A stretch of DNA of 64,000 nt from JABDMH01 sp965223165 (GCA_965223165.1 CBDCVQ010000001.1:124001-188000), one strand, 5' to 3'. Positions 35,239 through 44,792 are shown, counted from the first letter of the stretch. Numbers and translations: made by a program. The notes: generated by a model from the sequence alone, not told the origin.

Positions 35239-38025
35239 TTAATTAGCAGCAAAGCTTTCGAAGTAGGTGCGAAGAATCTCTTCGGCACTGTCCCGATCAG
35301 TCCGCCCTCTTACTTCATGTGGATCTTTCGCATGTGATTGGCGCAACGCGCCCAAGCTGATGTCTGCCCGCTCTGATAGTTCTAACTCCTGCATGTAACT
35401 CTCCACACCGGGTGTCAGCTTTCTGCGCAACGTACCCCAGAGGAAGTGCACCAGTTCGCGGACACCCAAGTCCCAGTGGGGAGCGCTTGGTTGATCGCGA
35501 TAGGCATGCTGCAGTCCCTTTTTGGAGCGCTGGTAGATACCATCGTCGAGTAGCCGATCAATATTTAATATTCCGCTCCCATAGCGCTCATCCCACTGAC
35601 TAGGTCCCACACGATTTTTGCCGATCTTTATGTCATCCGGGGCCGTCGACGCTGATTCGCACAGGCAAAATCTGAAGCGCTCAACGATTTGCCATTGTTC
35701 GTTTACCGTCTTCAAGTCGTCATAGTGTTTGGCCTTCCAGAGGGCAGCCGCAGCTGCTACATGGGGCGTGGCGTAACTGGTACCACTTCCAAAGGCCATG
35801 ATGTCTCTCCCGCGTCTATCCCTAAAGGGGACGTAGACATCTTCACCCGGGGCTGCGATGTCTACAGATTGGCCGTAGGATGACCCCTTCCAGGGTCGGT
35901 TGTCCGGATTGGACGCAGCGACGGCTATCGTACCCGGATACATGGCCGGGGCGACGACAGATTCCACCTCATTGCCGGCCGCGCAGATCCAAATCACCCC
36001 TCGCTCATAAGCAGTCTTGGCAATGCTATATAGCATCGGCCGTGGATAGCTACCCATGCACATGAATATGATATCGGCTCCTGAATCAATGGCCTGAAGT
36101 GCCGCATCAAACAAATTACGGCCTCGATTGAGCAAAACCACGGACTGGGCCACACGATACGGTATGACCTTGCAACCAAGATTTCCCTGGGCATCAACGA
36201 GCAAGCCGTAGTTGCCGTCGTTAGTGATATCTCCGCTGGCCTTTGAGTCCTCGGGATGGTTGCCCACTATGATGCTGGCCGTCCGGCCGCCATGACCGGG
36301 CTGACGCAAGGGACCCCGGCTAAATTCATCTCTGGCGTCCTCGCCATCGATAAAGTCCTCATCCTTATTGAGATTATAGGTGTGCAGGACCTTCGCATGA
36401 TCATCATACCCAGTGTCGATTTGTACCAGGTCGATCTTTTCCAAGTTCTTGGATAGACGTTTAAGCTCCTGGCTAGAGGGATTGTTTACCACCCTTCGGT
36501 TCCAAGCTCGATAGACCTTCGCGTCCTGTCGCCGCACGGCATCTTTGACCATTTTGCCATAGATCCACCGGGTTCTAAAATCATCTTCACTTTCTTGCCA
36601 GGAGGCGGTGCCGTCATTGAAAGATTCAAAACTTTCTTGCCCATTTTGCCACCGCGGGTAGTGGCCAGGCCTAATATCTGTGAGCATGGGCAGGTCCGGG
36701 GTGCAGGTAGCCACCTGGGGCAACGCCTCCAAGGTCGCCGAGATCTCCCAGGGATTTTCCTCGGACCGCACCGTCAGATAGTAGAATCGTTTGTGTGCCT
36801 CGTCTGTAGACAATGGATAGAGCGGTTCCACGGATATCAATCCCGAAACCAGTTGGGCCGTGTTTCGCTTCCAATCCTCCTGCATATCTACGACGGTGGA
36901 GAGTTCAATTTCGAATGTCCAGACCTGCTCATCCGAAAATTGATTACCACCGACCGATGGCTGCGGTGAGGGGACAGAGCTGGGCCCTCGTTCTGATCTG
37001 CCTACTGCCCATTGGGAGTCGATCGGATGACCTTCGAGCAGTTGATTCTTAATCTGATCCATACCTGAAGGCAGATTGATCTGCGCTACCGCGGCCAGAA
37101 TGCTACTGATCCGAATGCCTTCATTGCCAATCCAGTCGATCAAATCGTCCGCATCTCCGGGCTGAGCGACCGATCCATCCTTTCGCAGCCACTGGCCATG
37201 TCGGTTTTTTCGTGGCACTCCACTATGGTGTAGGGCTACCACCTCGCCTGTGCCCAGACCAATGACCATACTACCGGATGATCCGGGCAACGTGTCCGAT
37301 TCGTAGATTAGAAAGTGCTCCTTGCAGATCAGTGCTCTGATGTCTTTCAATACGATCTTTTTGAAGTCACCTCGCGGATGCTGAATGATGACGCATCCCT
37401 CCCCATCCACCACCTTGCCTAGCTGCCCGTCCAGTTGGCAGTAGGGAATATCTGTGATTCGTTTGCCCTCTGCCGAGGTAGATTGCACCGCTACAACCGT
37501 AAAGTCCAAGCCACTGTAAGGATCAGCATCTACTTTCTGATAGCTCGAGGTAAGAAAGAACCTGTCTGGATCTAGCCGGAAAGTATGTGTCGGCTCTGGA
37601 TTGCCCAGCGCATCAAGTTCATAGTTAAATTGTGCCGTAGAATAGCTGGCCATTTCAGGATTATCCAGGACGTGATTGTTAGTGATCAGCAGGTCGGGGG
37701 CTATCAAGAATCCTGTGCCCGATCCACGACTTCGGTATCGATCACGGACGTTGACCTTGCACACACTTTCTGAAAGTTTTAACATTTTGGTGATCGTGGC
37801 AATCTCTTGGAAATCGACCGTGCCATTAATGCGCTCCAGGGCCGCCCGGCCCGCTCGGGACATCCGGTTATTCCATCGCTCCATATCGGTCTGGATCTCC
37901 GAGAGCTGGACTTGCCCCTTGCGGTTGAGCTCCAGTGCGCTCTTTACCTTGTCGATGTCACCTCTGGCCCCTTCATAGTTTAGCGAAGCTTGCTCGGCGA
38001 TGGTGCGTAGAATATTTGGATCCAT
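35239..38025 (-). CDS. Double protease: trypsin-like (S1/V8) plus subtilisin-like (S8)
   Basis: 928 residues from the ATG at 38025, which opens a helical N-terminus (MDPNILRTIAEQASL); the frame extends to 38097. The first protease, about 85-310, has catalytic His in LLITNNHVL (118), Asp in GLDFTVV (174) and Ser in LPGSSGS (250). After a linker and an S8-associated region comes a complete subtilase: Asp in IDTGYDDH (537), His in PGHGGRTAS (578), oxyanion Asn in AAGNE (685) and Ser in GSGTSYATPH (750). No signal peptide, so it acts inside the cell unless exported otherwise. The N-terminal 80 residues resemble small helical adaptor domains that couple effectors in conflict systems (inference). 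First gene of a three-gene operon. Confidence 0.85.
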   Translation of the reverse strand: MDPNILRTIAEQASLNYEGARGDIDKVKSALELNRKGQVQLSEIQTDMERWNNRMSRAGRAALERINGTVDFQEIATITKMLKLSESVCKVNVRDRYRSRGSGTGFLIAPDLLITNNHVLDNPEMASYSTAQFNYELDALGNPEPTHTFRLDPDRFFLTSSYQKVDADPYSGLDFTVVAVQSTSAEGKRITDIPYCQLDGQLGKVVDGEGCVIIQHPRGDFKKIVLKDIRALICKEHFLIYESDTLPGSSGSMVIGLGTGEVVALHHSGVPRKNRHGQWLRKDGSVAQPGDADDLIDWIGNEGIRISSILAAVAQINLPSGMDQIKNQLLEGHPIDSQWAVGRSERGPSSVPSPQPSVGGNQFSDEQVWTFEIELSTVVDMQEDWKRNTAQLVSGLISVEPLYPLSTDEAHKRFYYLTVRSEENPWEISATLEALPQVATCTPDLPMLTDIRPGHYPRWQNGQESFESFNDGTASWQESEDDFRTRWIYGKMVKDAVRRQDAKVYRAWNRRVVNNPSSQELKRLSKNLEKIDLVQIDTGYDDHAKVLHTYNLNKDEDFIDGEDARDEFSRGPLRQPGHGGRTASIIVGNHPEDSKASGDITNDGNYGLLVDAQGNLGCKVIPYRVAQSVVLLNRGRNLFDAALQAIDSGADIIFMCMGSYPRPMLYSIAKTAYERGVIWICAAGNEVESVVAPAMYPGTIAVAASNPDNRPWKGSSYGQSVDIAAPGEDVYVPFRDRRGRDIMAFGSGTSYATPHVAAAAALWKAKHYDDLKTVNEQWQIVERFRFCLCESASTAPDDIKIGKNRVGPSQWDERYGSGILNIDRLLDDGIYQRSKKGLQHAYRDQPSAPHWDLGVRELVHFLWGTLRRKLTPGVESYMQELELSERADISLGALRQSHAKDPHEVRGRTDRDSAEEILRTYFESFAAN

Positions 38026-38097
38026 GGAAAAAGCATTTTGTGATGTCGTAGTTCGCGACGTCCTAATGGTTAGTGATCTACCCTTGCTGGAGGTCAC

Positions 38098-38531
38098 CCA
38101 ATCACTCTACTTCAAGTCAGCAGCTTGTTCAATTCGTCCACTGCGACCCTCTCGATCCTAGGCTTGCCAATGCCGATGCACGGCTTGGAAGCATGCCCGT
38201 TAAACTGACGTATGCATTGAATCGAGTTTCAAAAAATGGTCATGGAGGCGCTGCGAAACTTTGAAGGTCGTCCCCCTAATTAATGTTGGCAATCGCAAGA
38301 GGTAACCCTTGGACCCGCTGCCTTTTACGATTGGAATGTATCCGCAGGGCTTCCCTGCGTCTGGATAGATATTATTGGAGGGGATAAGAGAAATCTTGCC
38401 TGGAGGGTGCACCGACTACACGGCTGAAAATGTCGTGCAAGTAATCGGCTCCATGGATGTCAAACCCGTAGCATTCCTCCTTCAGGCTGATGGAATGCAG
38501 CGCTCGGTCAAAGCACGATTCCTTCAAGCAT
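38098..38531. other. Intergenic region between protease operon and hydrolase gene
   Basis: No gene is supported. It contains a perfect hairpin (38343-38359). The right part presumably holds the end of the minus-strand hydrolase transcript and the left part the promoter region of the protease operon, but I see no clean TAnnTTTG box. Confidence 0.35.
38343..38359. repeat. Perfect 7-bp hairpin
   Basis: CGCAGGG and CCCTGCG pair around the loop CTT. It lies 170 bases behind the stop of the minus-strand hydrolase gene. No T-tract follows on either strand, so calling it a terminator would be a guess. Confidence 0.4.
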
Positions 38532-39444
38532 TCAATCTCCCAGCATCTCCAGTATAAGTCTGGTGCACTCCGCGGGCTGGTCCAGCCAGGGACAATGCCC
38601 GGCATTCTCCACCACGGCAAAGGTATGGTTGGGGATGGCCGCGGCCTTGGGACGCCCCGTGTCGGGCGATTCGAAGGCATCTTGATGGCCCCAGATGAAT
38701 CCTACCGGCATAGAAAGCCGATGTAGTTGGTCGCCCAAGTACAGCTGCCTGCGCCAACCGCCTGGGGTTAGCACCCGCTCCAGCATCGTGCTAAATGCCA
38801 ACTTGGCTGCTGGCAAAAGGTGACCGGCAAATGCATGTTCGAAATATTCTTGCGAAAGATTCTCTACGTTGTGGACCAACATCTGCCTATGCACCATCCG
38901 TGCCCCTTGTAGGCTCGGCTTGCCTACCGTCGACATGAGGAGACGGTTTAAGCCGGGCACGCCCATCAGCCGTAGTGGGACCGGAATGTATCGATTCATG
39001 CCTGCCGGTGCCCCGATCAGGGCCAGCCGCTCCACTCGCTCCGGATGTGCCATCGCGAAGCAAATTGTAAAATACCCCCCCCATCGAATTGCTCAGCAAG
39101 CGCGCTTTCTCCAATCCCACGGCATCCATAAAGGAGCGTATAAAGGATACGGCACTCTCCCGATAATCCACGCCGCGATAGTCGATGGGGTCCGAAAGCC
39201 CGTGCCCCGGTCGATCCACCACGTACAATTCATACACCTCTGACAGCGGACCCATGACATTTATCCATTCGCTGGACGTACTTAAGCCACCATGGACGAT
39301 GATCAGGGGTGGCCCACTGCCCAGGTGCAGATAGTGCACTTTTTCTACAGGCCCGTTGGTCCTTACATATTTACTTTCTGGCGCGATACCTGCCAGTTGA
39401 AATAATTTCTCGCGCGTGGCTTTGTACTTTTCTTGGGGATCCAT
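38532..39444 (-). pseudogene. Alpha/beta hydrolase split by a frameshift at a G8 run
   Basis: Two frames together make one complete alpha/beta hydrolase of about 305 residues. The first frame starts at the ATG at 39444 (MDPQEKYKATREKLFQ), contains LIIVHGGLSTSSEW (oxyanion), VVDRPGHGLSD and the nucleophile elbow LLSNSMGG, then derails. The second frame resumes with FAMAHPERVERLALIGAPAG and carries the cap, Asp (IWGHQDAFESPD) and His (NAGHCPW). The switch falls exactly at eight G on the coding strand (39072-39079); seven G would restore the frame. It is either a sequencing error, a true mutation or a phase-variable switch. Family role: hydrolysis of a small ester, lactone or similar. Confidence 0.8.
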
Positions 39445-39579
39445 TGGTTTCTTCTTTTGGCTTTGCAGCAATTTACGGAGAACGCCAGTAGGTGAAAAGT
39501 AGATAATGATCGGAAATAGTCGCAGCAATACCTTACTTCGATGAATTATTCAGAACGCGCTCCGCGTGATCTCATTTAT

Positions 39580-40089
39580 TCATGGCTCCAAATCAACGAC
39601 TCCTGAAGATGAGGCGCTCTGTTTTTGTATCTCCGATGCCTCCCATTTCTTTCGATTTCTCATTGCAAATAGCAAATAGAGCACCAAAGGGATTAGCTCA
39701 AATCTCACCTGGATGTCCACGTGGTCTGCCCCAATAACAAAATCACGGATCAGCATCCAGCTGCAAATTATGATGCCGATGATGGCGTCTACGATTGCCC
39801 ATCGCAAGGCAAAGCGATGGTTAGTGAACACTTTCCAGGCGACCATAAATTTTAGCAGAAAGATGCCCAGAAGCACTGGTCCTGCATCGGTAAAGGCAGA
39901 GGAACTATCGAGTCCATACATACTCATCGGCGCATTCATGCCTACCAGACTAAAGACTACTGCCACGGGCAGTAAAATCGACCACAACAAAAAGAAATAG
40001 ACGAAGACCATGATCCACTTTGGTACTAATCGCCTTCGTGGATGTCTTGCTGATTCTTGCAATAGGGCAGATATCCGTTTGCTTGTCAT
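39580..40089 (-). CDS. Four-helix membrane protein of unknown function
   Basis: 169 residues with four hydrophobic segments (MVFVYFFLLWSILLPVAVVF, GPVLLGIFLLKFMVAW, WAIVDAIIGIIICSWMLI and FELIPLVLYLLFAM) and charged termini. A basic N-terminus (HPRRRLVPKW) suggests N-in orientation. No family recognised. It sits 22 bases downstream of the pnkp stop on the same strand and might be carried on the same transcript, though no functional link to RNA repair is evident. Confidence 0.6.
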   Translation of the reverse strand: MTSKRISALLQESARHPRRRLVPKWIMVFVYFFLLWSILLPVAVVFSLVGMNAPMSMYGLDSSSAFTDAGPVLLGIFLLKFMVAWKVFTNHRFALRWAIVDAIIGIIICSWMLIRDFVIGADHVDIQVRFELIPLVLYLLFAMRNRKKWEASEIQKQSASSSGVVDLEP

Positions 40090-40111
40090 TTACCGCCTGG
40101 GTCAAACAAAC

Positions 40112-42685
40112 TCACAGCCTCGGATCCACCGCCTCACTCTCCAGCGCCAACACCCCAAAGACGCTCTCGTGAATCCGTCGTAGCGGCTCTCGACGTACAA
40201 ACCGCTCGAGCGCTTCGATGCCGAGCGCAAATTCGCGTAGAGCCAGGGAGCGCTTTCGCGATAGGCCTCGCTTTTTTAGTCGCTCCAGGTTGGCTGGATG
40301 GTCATATTCCGGGCCATAGATGATACGCAGGTACTCCCGGCCTCGGCACTTGACCGCGGGCTGCAGCAATCCCTCCTTGGCGTAGGCCAGAAAGTCGTAT
40401 GGTTTTACCACAATACCTTCGCCTCCCTTATTCGTCAGTTCGTGCCACCAATTTACAGCCTCGGCTATGCTTTCTTCGTCGTTGGTATCTACCACCTTAT
40501 GGGGTGTGGCCCGGAAGACCCTTTCATCCGCCCGACAGATCGTGTGAATATTCTCCATGTGCCAGACGTGATCCTTGTCCACGTGCACACTGCCCTCGGT
40601 GGCCAGGATGTGAAATGGTGCGAGTTTGTAGTCTTCCACCGAATGCACTTCCCAGCAATAATTGCGATAGGCCTGCTCATATTTAGCAATAACGGACTGC
40701 TTATAGCTAAATTTCTCAAGAGAGGGTTGGGCTGCATCCACTCCTCGATCTATCGCCCGTTGCAACGTTTGCTCCACCTCCGTCAAGGCATTTCTCGCAG
40801 CCGCACCGACCGCGGCATATTGATCTCTGAGCAGCGATTGTGCCTTGGCCGACCAGGGCATCAGCTCGCAGTCAAGACACACCCAATCGGTTTGGTGTTT
40901 TTCCCAAAAATCCGAAGCGGTGAGTGCTGCCTGTACCCTTTGCAAAAAAGCTTCTTCGAGGTCGGTGTCTTTAAAAAAGTTGCGGCCCGTTCGGGTGTAA
41001 CAAATGCCAGTGGTCTCTCGGAGAAGTCCGAATCTGCCTTTTGAAATATCCTTGCTGCGACAAATGACCAGCACCGCCCGCGACCCCATGTGCTTCTCTT
41101 CGCAGACGATGCGGTCGACCCCTCGTTTTTTGTAATAGTTAATGGCCTGATCGATATGCTCGAGAAAATCCGGTCGCACACTGGTCTCACAGGGCGACAT
41201 GGTCGGAGGAAGATAAATCAGCCACCTCGGATCGACGGCAAATCGACTCATGACCTCCAGGGCAGCGATGGAATTCTCTTCGCGAATCGTCAAATTATTT
41301 CTCAACCGGGTCTGCACAATGCGTTTTCCGGTGACGTCCTCGATATTCAGCAGATCGTCATATTGTTGCTGCTGCGTACGTTGCTCAGTCGGTAGCGCGA
41401 TAAATGGCTTGATCGGTGGGCAGTGCACTTTGCTGGCAGGCACAGACACCAGGGTTTCCTCGGGATATCGGAGCGCTGTCAATTTGCCGCCGAAGACACA
41501 ACCGGTATCGATATTGATCGTTTTATTAAGCCACTCTGCCTGAGGCACTGGGGTGTGCCCATAGACCACCTTAGCTCGCCCCCTATACTCCGAGGCCCAA
41601 TTGTATCGTACGGGCAGGCCAAACTCGTCGGTTTCGCCGGTCGTCTCGCCATACAGACAAAAAGAACGCACGGCGCCCGAACCTCGGCCCTGCATTTCTT
41701 CCTTGAGACCCGCATGCGCTACCACGAGTTTGCCCCCATCAAAAACGTAATGACTAACGAGGCTGTAAAGAAATTCTTTTACCGCGGCCAGAAATCCGGG
41801 CGGCTCCGCCTCAAGCTGTGCTAATGTTTGCGCCAGGCCTTGTCGCACGGCCACGTCCTTGCCGTTGAGCTTGCGATGCAGTTTCATATCATGGTTGCCC
41901 GGCACACACCAACCGGTGCCGCTCCGCACCATGCCCATGACCAATTTTAAGACGCCCGGTGCATCGGGACCCCGGTCCACCAGATCGCCCAAAAAGACGA
42001 CCTGACGATTTTCGGCGTGACTCACCTGCCATCCGAAATTCGTTCCATCGTCCACTACCCTCTTGACCTGATATCCCAAAGCCCGCAGTAACTGCGTAGT
42101 CTCTTCCAAGCAGCCATGGATGTCACCAATGATGTCAAACGGCCCTTGGATATCCTTCTTGTTGCTGTACAGCTTTTCCCGAATTATGCCTTGAATGCCC
42201 TCGACCTCCTCGGGTGTTTTTAGCACATATATTCTTCGAAAGCCCTCGCGTTTTAGCCTTTTGAGTGATCGGCGTAGCTGCTGCTTCTGCTGATGGATCA
42301 CATGGCGACCAAAATTCCGATCCGGTCGGGCTGCATTCCGATCTCCACATACCCGTTCTGATAGATCAAGTACGATGGCTACAGGCAGTGCATGATATTC
42401 CCTGGCCAGGCGCAGCAGGCTTTGCCGCGCTTCCGGCTGCACATTAGTGGCATCCACCACGGTCAGATGGCCGTTCTTCAGACGTTTGGCAATAATATAA
42501 TGGAGCAGATCAAACGCGTCGCCTGTGGCATCCAAATTGTTTTCATCATTCGACACCATGGCCCGGCACTCGTCGGATGAAACGACCTCGTGCGGTCCAA
42601 AAAATTTGCGGGCAAATGTGCTTTTGCCTGCTCCCGAAGGACCAATCAATAGCACTAGGGACAGTTCGGGTATATTAAGCTCCAT
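40112..42685 (-). CDS. pnkp: Polynucleotide kinase-phosphatase-ligase Pnkp (RNA repair)
   Basis: 857 residues, matching the known length of bacterial Pnkp. The N-terminal kinase has the P-loop GPSGAGKS (15-22) and phosphorylates 5'-OH ends. A metallophosphatase follows with GDIHG (187-191), GDLVDRG (233-239) and GNHD (263-266), which removes 2',3'-cyclic phosphate and 3'-phosphate. The C-terminal nucleotidyltransferase/ligase has EEKHMGSRAVLVIC (nucleotide-binding Lys in KHMG). Together with Hen1, encoded just upstream with an 11-base overlap, it repairs RNAs cut by ribotoxins such as those attacking tRNA anticodons. All catalytic motifs I can see are intact. Confidence 0.97.
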   Translation of the reverse strand: MELNIPELSLVLLIGPSGAGKSTFARKFFGPHEVVSSDECRAMVSNDENNLDATGDAFDLLHYIIAKRLKNGHLTVVDATNVQPEARQSLLRLAREYHALPVAIVLDLSERVCGDRNAARPDRNFGRHVIHQQKQQLRRSLKRLKREGFRRIYVLKTPEEVEGIQGIIREKLYSNKKDIQGPFDIIGDIHGCLEETTQLLRALGYQVKRVVDDGTNFGWQVSHAENRQVVFLGDLVDRGPDAPGVLKLVMGMVRSGTGWCVPGNHDMKLHRKLNGKDVAVRQGLAQTLAQLEAEPPGFLAAVKEFLYSLVSHYVFDGGKLVVAHAGLKEEMQGRGSGAVRSFCLYGETTGETDEFGLPVRYNWASEYRGRAKVVYGHTPVPQAEWLNKTINIDTGCVFGGKLTALRYPEETLVSVPASKVHCPPIKPFIALPTEQRTQQQQYDDLLNIEDVTGKRIVQTRLRNNLTIREENSIAALEVMSRFAVDPRWLIYLPPTMSPCETSVRPDFLEHIDQAINYYKKRGVDRIVCEEKHMGSRAVLVICRSKDISKGRFGLLRETTGICYTRTGRNFFKDTDLEEAFLQRVQAALTASDFWEKHQTDWVCLDCELMPWSAKAQSLLRDQYAAVGAAARNALTEVEQTLQRAIDRGVDAAQPSLEKFSYKQSVIAKYEQAYRNYCWEVHSVEDYKLAPFHILATEGSVHVDKDHVWHMENIHTICRADERVFRATPHKVVDTNDEESIAEAVNWWHELTNKGGEGIVVKPYDFLAYAKEGLLQPAVKCRGREYLRIIYGPEYDHPANLERLKKRGLSRKRSLALREFALGIEALERFVRREPLRRIHESVFGVLALESEAVDPRL

Positions 42686-44069
42686 GGGTAAATATGCTCA
42701 TCTGGCTCGGGGCTCCGACCTCCGCATCCTCCGGACCGACGGACAGAAACGCCACCTGATAATTATTTTTCTCTGCTACCTGTGATGCCCAAGTTTCAAA
42801 CTCCTTTCGAGTCCACTCAAAGCGGTGATCGGCATGACGTAATTGGTCAGGCGACATGCTCTCAAATAATTTATTGTACTCCGCATTAGGGGTAGTAATT
42901 AATACCGTCTTCGGGCGGGCAAATTCGAATACGACCCGCTCAAAAGAAGCTAGGCGATCGGGATCGAGATGCTCCACGACCTCGACGATCGCTGCGGCGT
43001 CGTAGCCCTCCAGCCGGCGATCCCGATAGGTCAAAGCTCCGTGAAATAACTCGATGCGCTCCTTCTGCTTGGGGGCGAGTTGATCCCACCGCAGGCGGTC
43101 CTTAGCCTTCGTCAATTGACGGTACGATACATCCATCCCGGCGATCTTGGTAAACTGCCTTTCCTTCAGCAGCATTCTCAGCAGCTTGCCCTCTCCACAC
43201 CCCAGATCGATCACGGTTTCTGCACTCGTCTTCTTGAGCTGCTCTAGGACTAGTGCAAGGCGCTGCTCGTGAAGTGTCTGTTGTCTCTGGCTCACCTCCG
43301 GGCTCAGTCCTTGAACGACCTCGTCGTCCTCACCCTCCTGCAATCGCTCCATCGCTTGCCTGGTCAGCGACCGCAAGTTGATCAGATACCGTGCGCTGAT
43401 CTCCTCCCGCTCCGGATGGGTCTCTAACCAGCCCCTGCCCTTTTTTAGCAGCTTGTCTATTTCGTTGCGGCCGACATAATAATGTTTGTCATTGTCCAAC
43501 GCAGGAATGAGGACGTACAAATGAGAAAGCAACGCCTGGGTCGTGATCGTATGGGTCAATTGCAGCGTGTAGTACTTGCTCTCTCCCCAGTCGGGAAAGT
43601 GGTCGTCCAGGGTATGCCGTTCCACCTGCACCGCGTAGCCTAGGGGCTCAAAGAGCTTTCGGATCAGTGCTTCGCCTCCTCTGGGCGCCGGTACCACCGA
43701 TAGTTGCACCATAAACGGCAGCGCCCGATCGACCAGCTCGGGTCGGTCCTTGCATCGACCATTCATCGCCGTGGAAAATGCCTTGGACAGGGCGACACTC
43801 ATAAATGACGAGGCCACGTACGGTCGGTCGTTGACATATTGCCCCAGGGTGAAGTCTTGCCCACCGAGATTTCGGGCTCCTCGCACCATATCGATCGGAT
43901 CAATATCCAGCAACAACGCAATCGTGCATCTTGCCTCCGTGCTCTCCGGGTAAAATACGTGGCCCTGGCCGATGGACAGATCCACCGACTGAAATCGATC
44001 GGGATGCTTGTGCAGCAGGTAGCCCAGATCGGTGGCCGGTTGATGGGTGGTGGTGATGGTCAGTAGCAT
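42675..44069 (-). CDS. hen1: Hen1, 3'-terminal RNA ribose 2'-O-methyltransferase
   Basis: 464 residues, the usual bacterial Hen1 length. The N-terminal half is the Hen1_N domain (MLLTITTTHQPATDLGYLL start), which activates the partner ligase. The C-terminal half is an AdoMet methyltransferase with TVIDLGCGEGKLLRML (motif I) and the metal-binding EVVEHLDPDRL with Glu, Glu and His, followed by LITTPNAEYN. It methylates the 2'-OH at the 3' end of the cut RNA before ligation by Pnkp, so the repaired site resists a second cut. It overlaps the pnkp start by 11 bases and is the first gene of the operon. Confidence 0.97.
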   Translation of the reverse strand: MLLTITTTHQPATDLGYLLHKHPDRFQSVDLSIGQGHVFYPESTEARCTIALLLDIDPIDMVRGARNLGGQDFTLGQYVNDRPYVASSFMSVALSKAFSTAMNGRCKDRPELVDRALPFMVQLSVVPAPRGGEALIRKLFEPLGYAVQVERHTLDDHFPDWGESKYYTLQLTHTITTQALLSHLYVLIPALDNDKHYYVGRNEIDKLLKKGRGWLETHPEREEISARYLINLRSLTRQAMERLQEGEDDEVVQGLSPEVSQRQQTLHEQRLALVLEQLKKTSAETVIDLGCGEGKLLRMLLKERQFTKIAGMDVSYRQLTKAKDRLRWDQLAPKQKERIELFHGALTYRDRRLEGYDAAAIVEVVEHLDPDRLASFERVVFEFARPKTVLITTPNAEYNKLFESMSPDQLRHADHRFEWTRKEFETWASQVAEKNNYQVAFLSVGPEDAEVGAPSQMSIFTHGA

Positions 44070-44701
44070 ATGTTGCTAATATGATGACAATTTAGGAAAT
44101 GGTAGTGCTTCTGGCTTCTAATGACACACTTTGGCACAGAAGTATAAACACATTTATCGCCCTTAAGAATGGTGAACCTCCTCTCAGCCTCGCCCAAGGA
44201 ATCTCTCCTTTTGGCCTGATCCTCGCTTCCACTAACAAAGGGCCAAGTCAAGATGTGCCTGTCTGGGATATCCTTGATGCGCATGGTTCGTCAAAAAATG
44301 GCAAAGATCGAGATCGGTCTGACCGGCAAGATGCAGCATTCGATACTGGTGAATTACGTTGAATAGTCGCCATTTTATCCAATTATTTGCAAATTCCAAT
44401 TTTTGTATTTAGGTTTGCCTTCGAAATGACAAAATTAAACAACATATTCTGCTATTGCTTTAGTTCGTATCGTCCTATTCGAGCAAGGGCAATGCTGTAG
44501 TGTGTCGTAAAATATTTATTCCGCTGAGCCCTTGTGTTAATTCGCAAGGGCTTTTTTTATTTAAAGTACGCCAGATATGAATTTCTTTAGTTGCTATTAA
44601 TCAGTTTTTTCGGGGTTAGATCTCGAAATGCCTATTTAATTAATATTTGAATTGATGGGTTGATCCTGTGTTCAACTCAAATGGACCCTGTATGGATAAA
44701 T
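44070..44701. other. Intergenic region between hen1 and tRNA-Tyr
   Basis: No supported gene. A plus-strand mini-frame (ATG near 44304, 22 codons, MAKIEIGLTGKMQHS) looks like a severed gene start and ends at once. The AT-rich stretch 44380-44700 probably carries the tRNA promoter. A short hairpin with T-tract near 44527-44560 (GCCCTTGTGTTAATTCGCAAGGGC followed by TTTTTTTAT) looks like a plus-strand terminator. Confidence 0.4.
44527..44560 (+). terminator. Intrinsic terminator-like hairpin
   Basis: AGCCCTTG and CAAGGGCT form an 8-bp stem around TGTTAATTCG, followed by seven T. It is a classic rho-independent terminator on the plus strand, but I find no plus-strand gene immediately before it, so it may end an unrecognised RNA or a lost gene. 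Confidence 0.65.
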
Positions 44702-44790
44702 GGAAGCGTATGCAAGTGGCTGAAGCAAGTAGACTGTAAATCTGCTCCCTATGGGTGAACTCGTAGGTTCGAATCCTACCGCTTCCACCA
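44702..44790 (+). tRNA. tRNA-Tyr (anticodon GTA), CCA encoded
   Basis: 89 bases fold as a class II tRNA with a long variable arm. The acceptor stem GGAAGCG pairs with CGCTTCC. The anticodon arm GTAGA-CTGTAAA-TCTGC carries GTA. The variable arm has a CCC/GGG stem, the T arm is GTAGGTTCGAATCCTAC, and it ends with ACCA. All parts are canonical. Confidence 0.93.
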
Positions 44791-44792
44791 GA

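Noticed and set aside
40298..41044. 248-codon plus-strand frame inside pnkp
   Set aside because: Antisense shadow of the Pnkp ligase domain, which is unambiguous on the minus strand.
44099..44362. 87-codon plus-strand frame after hen1
   Set aside because: No recognisable protein features. Its end overlaps another short frame (MAKIEIGLTGKMQHS) that also stops at once, so at most a remnant.
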